From assembly GCF_001908025.1 (NCBI RefSeq), contig NZ_MQMG01000032.1, positions 1 through 44,010 on the forward strand: 44,010 bases of DNA. The letters are read 5' to 3'. Both the position numbers and the translations under genes were made by a program. Source of the DNA: Geobacillus proteiniphilus. Lineage in GTDB: Bacteria; Bacillota; Bacilli; Bacillales; Anoxybacillaceae. Shown here piece after piece: positions 16,392-23,242 of the stretch. The notes beneath the pieces were generated by a model. It did no database searches. It worked only from the letters and a program-made list of their open reading frames with translations, and was not told where the DNA came from. How positions within the stretch are numbered: position 1 is the first letter of the stretch; each line of letters starts with the position of its first letter.

Positions 16392-16465
16392 CGTCCTTTT
16401 CCAAGCTGATCGAAATGCTTGGGAGTGTTCTTGACGGGCGCTCTGTCTGGCGCAAAAGGTTTTTT

Positions 16466-16515
16466 CCGGCGCGGGCGGCCCGCATCATGGCGGGCGCCGC
16501 GCCGGTTTGTTTTTG
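16466..16515 (+). terminator. Intrinsic terminator of the sugar operon
   Basis: A long GC-rich inverted repeat CCGGCGCGG...CCGCGCCGG (about 16466-16505) with inner CCCGC/GCGGG arms, followed by TTTGTTTTT. Confidence 0.8.
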
Positions 16516-16603
16516 CCATCGCAGGGGGGTGAAGCTTGATTTCTTGCCATTCATTTGTCCATAATAGATAGAGATAAAAACGTGTTGTAGGAGAGTTGAA
16601 GGC

Positions 16604-18256
16604 GTGGTGATCCGTGAATCGTTGCAATATATTCAAGATGCATACGCGGCATTGACGGAGTTGAGCATGCTTATCGTCGATGATCACGGCACTCCCGTGA
16701 CGAAAGTATCGAATATGACCGAGCTGGCGGAGCTCGTTTTGTTTGCCGCTAAAAGGGAAGCGCCATCGTTTTTCTGCCCGCGAGAACTTGTCATTGACGG
16801 ATGGCAACGTCCATCGGTCGTGCCGGTCGGGCGTTTTGGCATGAAAAGCATCGTCGCTCCCGTGTTTGTCGATGAGAAGGCGGAATATTGGATTTGGGCG
16901 GGCGTGTTTATCGAGGAAGAGACGAAATGGCTCATTTGCGAACAGCCGCTGGCAGCCGGCGGAAAGTGGGTGTCAGCCATCGAACGATCGGTGGCGCTGC
17001 CGGCGCGGGCGGTCGAAGCGAAGTTAAAAGATATAGAAAAGATGGCGGTCATATGCGGGGAATTGATCAGCGGCGAGCGCCGCAAGCAACAATGCTGTGA
17101 ATACGGAAAACGGCTCGAAGCGGCGGTTACGGACGACTCTGCCCTAGCGGACGTGGACAAGCTGCTTTTTGAGTTGCGGGCGTTCGATGAACGCGTCGAT
17201 ATGGCGTTGTATATCGCCAAATGTCCGCAAGGATGGATGGTGGCGGCGGCAAGCGGGGAAAAGGCCGGAAAGCTGCGCGGCAAGATGATCGATGCGTTGT
17301 TTCCGCCGCTTTCGTCTTCGGAGCCGCCGCTTCGTTCGGTTTACGTTCAAGATGCCGCTTTGGATCCACGCTTTTCCTTTTTTGTCCGCCATGGCATCCG
17401 CCCGAAAGCGATGATTGCGTATCCGGCGATGCACGGGAAAACAATGGAAGGATGGGTCATGATCGGCAGCGAGGCGGCCTCTTCACTGCCGGCGGCGCTT
17501 CGTTCGGTCGGCTCCGCCCTCGTTCAACATTGGCTGCTCCTAGCTAAATGTACAGAGGCCGATATGAAAATGGACCGCCATTTGATGCGCCTTTCGATGT
17601 TGGTGGAAATTGGACGAGCCATGCGTGTTGTGCAGAACGAGGAAGAAATCATCCGGATGATGGCCGAATTCGCCGCGGAGCTCGCTTACGGCGATTTCGT
17701 CTGCGCGGTATGGTCTAGCGATGGCCAAACAGCTGTTGTCCACGAAGGGGCGATGGACGTAGAAATGGCCGTTCGTTATCGGGATGATGTCTGCCGTCGC
17801 TATGGCTGTCACGGCGAGAAGGCGAAAAGCGAGGTGCCGGCGTTGCTTTATGTCGAGGGCAAACCGGTGATGGAAGTGCCGTTTTTCGTCGGCGATGGCC
17901 GCTATGGCGTTCTCGCCGTTCATATAAAGAAAGAAAGGGAAGCGAAAGAGGCGGAAGTGTATATGACGGCGCTGGCCGCGATTGGTGCGATGATGATTAG
18001 CGGCAAGGCTCACGGTGGGAATGATGGGACGGTCAATATCGACATGCTGTCCGAGCAGTTGACAGCCCGGGAGATGGATGTATTGGAGCTGCTCATTCAA
18101 GGCTGCAGCAATCGCGAAATTTCAGAACGGCTGTTCATTAGCGTCCATACCGTGAAAAATCATATTACGAACATTTTTCAAAAAATTGGCGTCAATGACC
18201 GGTCGCAGTTGATCGCCCTTGTGTATCAACTAAACCACCGCCGGCAGCGCCGTTAA
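16604..18256 (+). CDS. LuxR-type regulator with GAF-like sensor domains
   Basis: A 550-residue cytosolic regulator. The C-terminal LuxR/GerE helix-turn-helix (about 486-545) begins LTAREMDVLELLIQGCSN and includes NREISERLFISVHTVKNH. Upstream are two GAF-like sensor regions (about 185-320 and 335-470) and a different N-terminal region (1-150) that could be a PocR- or GAF-like ligand domain with several cysteines (FFCPRE, KWLICEQ, QQCCEYG). No receiver domain or transmembrane segment is seen. The start is GTG at 16604 after AGGAGAG. It lies directly before the partner-switching module but behind its own terminator. Ligand and targets are unknown. Confidence 0.82.
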   Translation: MVIRESLQYIQDAYAALTELSMLIVDDHGTPVTKVSNMTELAELVLFAAKREAPSFFCPRELVIDGWQRPSVVPVGRFGMKSIVAPVFVDEKAEYWIWAGVFIEEETKWLICEQPLAAGGKWVSAIERSVALPARAVEAKLKDIEKMAVICGELISGERRKQQCCEYGKRLEAAVTDDSALADVDKLLFELRAFDERVDMALYIAKCPQGWMVAAASGEKAGKLRGKMIDALFPPLSSSEPPLRSVYVQDAALDPRFSFFVRHGIRPKAMIAYPAMHGKTMEGWVMIGSEAASSLPAALRSVGSALVQHWLLLAKCTEADMKMDRHLMRLSMLVEIGRAMRVVQNEEEIIRMMAEFAAELAYGDFVCAVWSSDGQTAVVHEGAMDVEMAVRYRDDVCRRYGCHGEKAKSEVPALLYVEGKPVMEVPFFVGDGRYGVLAVHIKKEREAKEAEVYMTALAAIGAMMISGKAHGGNDGTVNIDMLSEQLTAREMDVLELLIQGCSNREISERLFISVHTVKNHITNIFQKIGVNDRSQLIALVYQLNHRRQRR

Positions 18257-18260
18257 GGGG

Positions 18261-18298
18261 GACATCATTGGACGATGGGTGCCATGATGTCTTTTTTT
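18261..18298 (+). terminator. Intrinsic terminator of the LuxR-type gene
   Basis: Perfect arms GACATCAT (18261-18268) and ATGATGTC (18284-18291), then seven T residues. Confidence 0.85.
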
Positions 18299-18310
18299 GG
18301 ATGTAGGAAA

Positions 18311-18339
18311 TTGGAATGAACCCCATTTTGTATTATAAT
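18311..18339 (+). promoter_or_regulatory. Sigma-A promoter of the partner-switching operon
   Basis: -35 TTGGAA (18311-18316), 17-base spacer, -10 TATAAT (18334-18339). It implies a leader of about 150 bases before the first gene. Confidence 0.6.
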
Positions 18340-18499
18340 GAATTGTAGTAAATAAGAACTATTTTTCGATAGGGATGGAACAATCAAGGAAAAAATAGCA
18401 TTCGAATCCGTTTTCCCCAGCGCTGGAACGTGCGATAGTGGAAAAGCTGCCATGCTGCTTTGGCCGGCGCATAAGCATAACAAGGATAGGGGAATGCCG

Positions 18500-19072
18500 A
18501 TGAAGCCTACGGCCATGATCCGAACGATGGCGATCATGAAAACGGCGGACATTTTAAAAGCGATGGACATTACCGAGGAACTGGCGAAGAGAATGGGGTT
18601 TTTGCCGCGCGATTGCCTTTTTCTTCGGCTAGCGACAGAGGAAGCGTGCACGAATGCGTATGAATATTGTCAAAAAACAAGAAGACTGCCCTTTAGGATA
18701 TTTTGGAAAATTGATGCAAGACAGTTTATGATTATTGTCAAGCAGCGAGGGGGATGCTTCTCCGTAGCCCAAACCGATGTCGTCAACACTGGGCCGCGCG
18801 GCAGGGGGCTGCAGCTGATCGCCCATATCGTCGACGATGTATACGTGAAGCGAGCGGGAAACAACGTCTTGTTGTGCATGTGCAAGTGCAAAAAAAAGAG
18901 TGACCATTGGAGGAAACAAGATGGAGACAAAACAAGGGGCAATTTGCACGCTGACATGGACAGAAGATATTACCTTAAACAACGTCGAATCGTTCCGTCA
19001 AGCGCTGGAAAAGTTGCTGGACAAACGGGCGGATCAATTGATCGTCAACATGGAGGGGGTCAAATACATTAA
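18500..19072 (+). CDS. RsbW-like serine kinase/anti-sigma factor, with a probable frameshift near its end
   Basis: A HATPase_c protein of the RsbW/SpoIIAB group. The N-box reads ATEEACTNAYEY and the G-type lid TGPRGRGLQLI. Read straight through, the frame gives 190 residues, but the ATPase domain ends at LLCMCKCKKK (about residue 133). The remaining 57 residues are an out-of-frame reading of the downstream STAS gene. A run of eight A at 18890-18897 forms A AAA AAG AGT GA: a -1 shift there, or one missing A, gives a 134-residue protein ending at TGA 18901-18903, just before the next ribosome site. The start is ATG 18500 with AGGGG 7 bases upstream. In partner switching such a kinase binds its target and phosphorylates the STAS protein. 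Confidence 0.8.
   Translation: MKPTAMIRTMAIMKTADILKAMDITEELAKRMGFLPRDCLFLRLATEEACTNAYEYCQKTRRLPFRIFWKIDARQFMIIVKQRGGCFSVAQTDVVNTGPRGRGLQLIAHIVDDVYVKRAGNNVLLCMCKCKKKSDHWRKQDGDKTRGNLHADMDRRYYLKQRRIVPSSAGKVAGQTGGSIDRQHGGGQIH
18892..18903 (+). other. dnaX-like -1 frameshift heptamer
   Basis: The zero-frame codons are AAA AAA AAG AGT GAC, so the heptamer A AAA AAG is in the correct phase for -1 slippage. After a shift the ribosome reads GAG TGA and stops. This is the same arrangement as the E. coli dnaX site. No obvious upstream stimulatory ribosome-site mimic or downstream stem is visible, so a homopolymer sequencing error remains possible. Confidence 0.5.
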
Positions 19073-19253
19073 CAGCGCTGGACTCGGTGTCATCGCTGAC
19101 AGCGTCATGGCGGCGAGAGCCCAACAAAAAGAGTTGGTCATCACCGGCGTAAAAGGGTCGCTTGCAGAAATTTTCCATATCGTCAAATTTTCTTCGTTTA
19201 TCAAACTATTTGCCACAGAGAAGGAAGCCATGGATTATTTCAGTGGAGAATGA
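18921..19253 (+). CDS. STAS-domain anti-sigma factor antagonist (RsbV-like)
   Basis: A 110-residue single-domain STAS protein. The phosphorylatable serine is S52 in YINSAGLGVIADS. In partner switching the unphosphorylated form captures the RsbW-like kinase and frees its target. The start is ATG 18921 with GGAGG 7 bases upstream, placed 17 bases after the proposed TGA of the kinase gene. The next gene, a PPM phosphatase that would dephosphorylate S52, begins 7 bases after this stop. Confidence 0.92.
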   Translation: METKQGAICTLTWTEDITLNNVESFRQALEKLLDKRADQLIVNMEGVKYINSAGLGVIADSVMAARAQQKELVITGVKGSLAEIFHIVKFSSFIKLFATEKEAMDYFSGE

Positions 19254-19259
19254 CGTTCT

Positions 19260-20786
19260 ATGGTGGATGGGTTTTGGGAATATGTTCAACGTTATGACCA
19301 CCTCGCGTGGCGGGAGTTGCTTCTCGGCTTGGAAAAAATGAATGTGTTCGTTGGGCCGAGCGATTATGTGTATTGGCTCGCAACGCCGGAACAAAGGCGT
19401 CTCTTGTTCATTTCGTCATCATGCGAGCAGCTGTACGGCCTGCCTCCGGACGACTTTTACCGCGATCAAGACATATGGGCAAAAGTGTCCTACCCGGATG
19501 ACCGCGCCAAGGCGGAAAGAAAATGGTCGCTCCTTTCGGGGGCGGATGCGGGTGTCCAAACGTATCGCATCATCAATCAGCGGGATGGCTCCGTCCGCTG
19601 GGTGCTTGAACGGACGTTTCCTGTGCTTGGCCAATTCGGGGAAGTGAGGCTCGTCAGTGGGGTTGTCGCTGATCTGACAGAAGCAAAGCGAAACGAGAAT
19701 GAACGGCAGCTCGCTGAACAAGTGTACAAAGCTATGGAACAGGCGATGCTCGTAACCGATGGCCAGTTTGTCGTTCAGTTTGTCAATCCGGCGTTCACAA
19801 AAATCACTGGCCATGGTGTAGAGATTGTCGGTCAGCCGCTGCATACGCTTTACGCGGGTTATTACGAGGCCTGGCTTTATGAGGTGATTCAAGCGGGAAC
19901 TGGGGAAAGTGGAGAATGGAGGGGGTGGGTGCGCTGGCGGCGGAAAAACGGTTCGGTCTATGTCAGGCAGACGACGGTGCGGGCTGTGCCCGGCCATGAT
20001 GGAGGAATCGCTTTTTACTTGTTTTTATTTGCCGGTCCAACTTATGAGAACCCATACATCGCAGCGATGAAAGATGACTTGCGGCTGGCCCGCGAGGTGC
20101 AAAAGCGCGTGTTGAGCAAGCCGTTGTCGGCCAAAGGAATCCAGATTGCCGGAACGTACATCCCATCGCGGGAGCTGGGTGGCGATATGTACGCCTGGTA
20201 TCCGATCGACAAACAGCGGTACGGCATTTTTTTAATGGATGTGATGGGTCATGGGGCAGCGGCTTCACTCATTTGCATGTCGGTCCGCTCGCTCTTAAAC
20301 GGCGTCATCCGCAAAGGGATCGTTCCGACGGAAGTGTTTCGCGAGTTGAACCGCCATATGCGCCAGTTGTACCATGAAAACGGGCGGATGACGTATTATT
20401 TCACCGCCGTGTATGTTCTTGTGGATGTCAAGGAACGGATGATTGAATATGCATCAGCCGGCCATCCGCCGGGGTTTTTGTTCCAACCGGACGGAACGGT
20501 GGCGGAGTTGGACCGCGGCTGCGCGCCGATCGGGCTGCTTCCGCGCCTTTTTGTCGACAGCGGCCGGTTGCGCTACGAGCCGGGGGCGACGCTTGTGTTG
20601 TATTCCGACGGGGCGATCGAAGGGGAAACGGGCTCTGTCCGGCAAAAGATTGAAGAGTTCCGCGATGCGCTAACGCCGCATATTTCATTGGACGAGCGGA
20701 TGCTTTTGGCCCATCTGCGCCGCCATTTTGCGCAAAAAGGGCCGCTTCCGGACGATTTTTCGGCGGTGGTGGCCAAGCTTGGCTAA
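19260..20786 (+). CDS. PAS-PAS-PPM serine phosphatase (RsbU/SpoIIE type)
   Basis: A 508-residue cytosolic protein. Two PAS-like sensor domains occupy about 35-145 (with the PAC-type segment NQRDGSVRWVLERTFPV) and about 150-265. A PP2C/SpoIIE phosphatase domain follows (about 290-508) with metal-binding aspartates in ELGGDMYAWY, MDVMGHGAAAS, YSDGAIEGE and PDDFSAVV. A linker EVQKRVLSKPL is typical of RsbU-like phosphatases. It should remove phosphate from the STAS protein when its PAS domains perceive a signal. The start is ATG 19260; the ribosome site GGAG is 11 bases away and weak, fitting coupled translation. Confidence 0.9.
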   Translation: MVDGFWEYVQRYDHLAWRELLLGLEKMNVFVGPSDYVYWLATPEQRRLLFISSSCEQLYGLPPDDFYRDQDIWAKVSYPDDRAKAERKWSLLSGADAGVQTYRIINQRDGSVRWVLERTFPVLGQFGEVRLVSGVVADLTEAKRNENERQLAEQVYKAMEQAMLVTDGQFVVQFVNPAFTKITGHGVEIVGQPLHTLYAGYYEAWLYEVIQAGTGESGEWRGWVRWRRKNGSVYVRQTTVRAVPGHDGGIAFYLFLFAGPTYENPYIAAMKDDLRLAREVQKRVLSKPLSAKGIQIAGTYIPSRELGGDMYAWYPIDKQRYGIFLMDVMGHGAAASLICMSVRSLLNGVIRKGIVPTEVFRELNRHMRQLYHENGRMTYYFTAVYVLVDVKERMIEYASAGHPPGFLFQPDGTVAELDRGCAPIGLLPRLFVDSGRLRYEPGATLVLYSDGAIEGETGSVRQKIEEFRDALTPHISLDERMLLAHLRRHFAQKGPLPDDFSAVVAKLG

Positions 20787-20879
20787 ACGAGGGGAAAAGC
20801 CGCCTGTATTCGGATGATCGATCCGCTTCACAAGCTGCTTTTTCTTTATGTATGAAACGGCACGGCAGCCAAGTTTGTC

Positions 20880-20975
20880 TCCCTCAAAGGGGAGGTGGTT
20901 GTAAAAATGGCCTTTTGGGCTATCCCTTTTTACAGACCAGCGAGCGAGAAAATCCACTCCTTTAGGGGTGGGATG
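20880..20975 (+). ncRNA. Omega-RNA-like hairpin array upstream of tnpB
   Basis: TGTAAAAA (20900-20907) pairs with TTTTTACA (20927-20934). A second hairpin (20952-20960 with 20965-20974, loop TTTA) mirrors the final hairpin of the right end at 22237-22258, which also has a TTTA loop. It may be the left-end palindrome of the element or a relic RNA scaffold from an earlier insertion. Confidence 0.35.
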
Positions 20976-20996
20976 AAAGCGAGCCGTTTTCTTATA

Positions 20997-21024
20997 TTGA
21001 ATTATTATGAAAAAACGGTATCAT
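20997..21024 (+). promoter_or_regulatory. Possible tnpB promoter
   Basis: -35 TTGAAT (20997-21002), 16-base spacer, -10 TATCAT (21019-21024). Confidence 0.4.
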
Positions 21025-21049
21025 GTAGTCGTCGCAAGGAGGTGAATCC

Positions 21050-22105
21050 ATGCCCACGATCACACTAAGGCTAGAACTGCACAAACCAACGAAAGTCAAA
21101 CAAGAAATGTATGAACGGATGACAGAAGTGAATACAGCGTTTGCGAATTGGCTGTTGAATCATCCAGAACTGAATCAAGCGACGAGTAAACTATTTAAAG
21201 AGTTTTCGTCGCAACGGTTTCCTTCTGCCATCGTGAATCAGACGATTCGAGATGTCAAGTCTCAAAGGAAACATCAGAAGGTAAAAAGGTTTAAAACATT
21301 ATGGTGTTGCTTCAACAATCAAAATTGGAACGTCGAACGAAAGGGAGAGTTCTACACGGTTTCATTCCCAACATTAGAGAAGCGAGTCGGCGTGCCTGTG
21401 GTCACGCGTCCCTATCAAGAAGCATGGCTGAATCGGTTGCTGGACGGAACCGCCAAACAAGGGGCAGCCAAGCTCTACAAAAAGAGAAAGAAATGGTACT
21501 TGGCTGTTGCGATCACATTTGAAGTCCAACAACGGGAAGAAACCAAGGTAATGGGCGTTGATTTGGGACTTCGTTATATCGCCGTTGCCAGCGTAGGAAC
21601 GAAATCGTTGTTTTTCAAAGGGAACCGATGCGCCTTCATTCGCCGACGATATGCGGCTCTGCGGCGAAAGTTAGGCAAAGCCAAGAAGCTCCATATGATT
21701 CGCAAAATCGGCCGTAAAGAGTCCCGCTGGATGAAGGATATGAACCATAAAATCAGCCGTCAAATCGTCCACTTTGCCCTCGCCAACGGTGTTGGCGTGA
21801 TTCGGATGGAAGATTTGACGGGGATTCGGAAACGAGCCGCTTCTGCAAAAGAAGCAGGACGAAGTCTCCATTCCTGGGCGTTTCATCAATTGCAAACGAT
21901 GATTGCCTATAAAGCTGAAATGGCAGGCATTCGGGTGGAGTGGGTGAATCCGACCTACACAAGCCAGACCTGTCGATGCGGCTATCGAGATAAAGGAAAC
22001 CGAAACGGCATCCGCTTCCAATGCCAAGCGTGCGGATACGCCATCCACGCCGACTTAAATGGGGCGATCAACATCGCCAAAGCGATTTCGGGTTTGAGCG
22101 CCTAA
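21050..22105 (+). CDS. tnpB: TnpB RNA-guided nuclease
   Basis: A 351-residue TnpB, the transposon-encoded ancestor-like relative of Cas12 that uses an omega-RNA to cut DNA and keep the element in the genome. The RuvC residues are all present: D171 (MGVDLGLRYIAVA), E254 (VIRMEDLTGI) and D335 (HADLNGAINIAK). The zinc finger has C308, C310, C325 and C328; the first pair is spaced C-R-C, where C-x-x-C is usual. The start is ATG 21050 with GCAAGGAGGTG upstream. It appears complete and possibly functional. No tnpA is adjacent. Confidence 0.95.
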   Translation: MPTITLRLELHKPTKVKQEMYERMTEVNTAFANWLLNHPELNQATSKLFKEFSSQRFPSAIVNQTIRDVKSQRKHQKVKRFKTLWCCFNNQNWNVERKGEFYTVSFPTLEKRVGVPVVTRPYQEAWLNRLLDGTAKQGAAKLYKKRKKWYLAVAITFEVQQREETKVMGVDLGLRYIAVASVGTKSLFFKGNRCAFIRRRYAALRRKLGKAKKLHMIRKIGRKESRWMKDMNHKISRQIVHFALANGVGVIRMEDLTGIRKRAASAKEAGRSLHSWAFHQLQTMIAYKAEMAGIRVEWVNPTYTSQTCRCGYRDKGNRNGIRFQCQACGYAIHADLNGAINIAKAISGLSA

Positions 22106-22282
22106 CCTAGCGCACTGGTCACAGGTGCGCCGCCCATCGGGGTACACACTAACCCGATGGGACGGGGTGATGACACACCCCCGAACTTGGGCGTTGTCCA
22201 AACCAGAAATGGATGAGGACGCGAACGACCCAAGAATCCTACGCCTTTAGGCGTGTGGAGTGTCAAGCTGTTGATTGCGAAT
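22106..22282 (+). ncRNA. Omega-RNA (reRNA) scaffold of TnpB plus adjacent guide
   Basis: The stretch contains GCGCAC/GTGCGC arms (about 22110-22129), perfect arms CCCATCGGG (22133-22141) and CCCGATGGG (22153-22161), and a last hairpin ACGCC-TTTA-GGCGT (22241-22254) ending in GGAGTGTCAA at 22266. In TnpB systems the RNA runs from the tnpB 3' end to the right end, and the next about 16 bases of flanking DNA are the guide: here GCTGTTGATTGCGAAT (22267-22282). The RNA may also begin within the tnpB coding region. Confidence 0.65.
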
Positions 22283-22315
22283 ACAATATAGAAAAGGCAA
22301 CAGGAGGGAAGGCAT

Positions 22316-22729
22316 ATGGCGGTGACAAATCCGGCTGGATTTTGGAAGCGGCTGTTGGCTAACTTGTTGGATGCTATTGTCGTTGGCATTCCGATTTCGA
22401 TCATCGGCTATTTCATCACTGGCAGTTGGGAAACGAACTGGTTTACGTCATTAGCGAACATCCTTTACGCGTTGATCGTTCCGGCTGTCTGGTACGGATA
22501 TACGGTCGGCAAGCGGATGCTTGGCATCCGGATTGCGAAAGTCAACGGCGGAAAAGTCGGCATCGGCACGATGTTTTTGCGCTCGTTCGTTGGCGGACTC
22601 GTATACTTTATCACGTTTGGCATAGGTCTCATTATTAGTGCGATTATGGTAGCCGCAAGAGAAGACAAACGGTCGATTCACGATTTTATCGCTGGGACGT
22701 ATGTGACAACGGAAAAACCGACGGTGTAA
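22316..22729 (+). CDS. RDD-family membrane protein
   Basis: A 137-residue integral membrane protein of the RDD family. The domain opens with AGFWKRLLANLLDAIVVG, has hydrophobic helices at about 20-35, 45-62 and 92-112, and carries the TVGKRMLGIRI and DDKRSIHDFIAGT-like (EDKRSIHDFIAGTYV) signatures. Function of the family is poorly defined, with transport roles proposed. The start is ATG 22316 with AGGAGGG 8 bases upstream. The TnpB element ends 49 bases upstream, so the insertion may have changed its promoter. It ends in a good terminator. Confidence 0.88.
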   Translation: MAVTNPAGFWKRLLANLLDAIVVGIPISIIGYFITGSWETNWFTSLANILYALIVPAVWYGYTVGKRMLGIRIAKVNGGKVGIGTMFLRSFVGGLVYFITFGIGLIISAIMVAAREDKRSIHDFIAGTYVTTEKPTV

Positions 22730-22741
22730 ACAATGGAAAAA

Positions 22742-22773
22742 GGCGGGCTTCCGAGTGGAGGCCCGCTGTTTTT
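22742..22773 (+). terminator. Intrinsic terminator of the RDD gene
   Basis: GCGGGCTTCC and GGAGGCCCGC form a stem (one G-U pair) at 22744-22767, followed by TGTTTTT. Confidence 0.75.
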
Positions 22774-22816
22774 ACATCGACGATTTGAGGCAAATAAATT
22801 CCGGATGCGGATGGCG

Positions 22817-23056
22817 TGAACTACCCACCACCTACGCTTCGCTCAGAGGTGGGGGCTTCAAGCGACTTGTGCGTGTTCGCCGAACGGTAAGCCACACACA
22901 AGAACCCTTTACGCTTCCCTTCGTTCCGAAGGTGTCCGTTCTAACCATAGACTATCATATTCATTGGCGATTGCCAACCGAAATTCATCTCCCACCTACT
23001 CATTGGGCTACGCCCTGCACATTCCTTGAGGTGGGAGACTTCTTTCGGAAATTAGG
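22817..23056 (-). mobile_element. IS200/IS605-derived MITE (copy 2)
   Basis: About 240 bp without a gene. On the minus strand it follows TTTAA and opens with TTTCCGAAAGAAGTCTCCC. A stem ATCTCCCACCT/AGGTGGGAGA spans 22988-23039, and it finishes with a hairpin CCCCCACCTCT...AGGTGGTGGG (about 22822-22856) and GTTCAC. The terminal segments match those of copy 1 (8425-8581), while the interiors differ. This end architecture indicates mobilisation by an IS200/IS605 TnpA acting in trans. Confidence 0.75.
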
Positions 23057-23066
23057 TTAAAAAATC

Positions 23067-23207
23067 ATGATGGGAAATGTCCCAGCCGTAGGCGCCGGCG
23101 CAGCGGAACAATACAATGTCGCCAACGCGCACGAAGGATGGCTGGGCGCTAAAGAAGGAAAACCAATGCACGTTGACGAATATGTCAATGCTATAGTAGT
23201 AGTATAA
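23067..23207 (+). CDS. Unrecognised 46-residue frame, possibly a truncated gene
   Basis: A frame opening [17 protein letters not shown] and closing [12 protein letters not shown]. The start lies 10 bases from the edge of the MITE, has no ribosome site, and the codon use looks coding-like. It may be the 3' remnant of a gene cut by the MITE. I do not recognise the family. Confidence 0.3.
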   Translation: MMGNVPAVGAGAAEQYNVANAHEGWLGAKEGKPMHVDEYVNAIVVV

Positions 23208-23242
23208 AGTTTTTTGATGATAGAAAAAGGGAGGAGAATGGA

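Larger units (their letters stand above)
20850..22266 (+). mobile_element. IS605/IS1341-type element carrying only tnpB
   Basis: The element consists of hairpin-rich left flank (about 20850-20978), tnpB (21050-22105) and a right end with stem-loops terminating in GGAGTGTCAA at 22266. No tnpA is present, so movement would need a TnpA in trans. The left boundary is not precisely visible. Confidence 0.7.

Noticed and set aside
17540-18100. 186-codon minus-strand frame
   Set aside because: Lies opposite the LuxR-type gene; histidine-rich composition typical of antisense frames.
18904-19072. C-terminal extension of the RsbW-like protein
   Set aside because: It is an out-of-frame translation of the STAS gene, with no domain; more likely produced by a missing base or by lack of frameshifting than a functional tail.
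22755-23060. 101-codon frame across the second MITE
   Set aside because: It only reads through the palindromic ends of the element and has no ribosome site or family resemblance.
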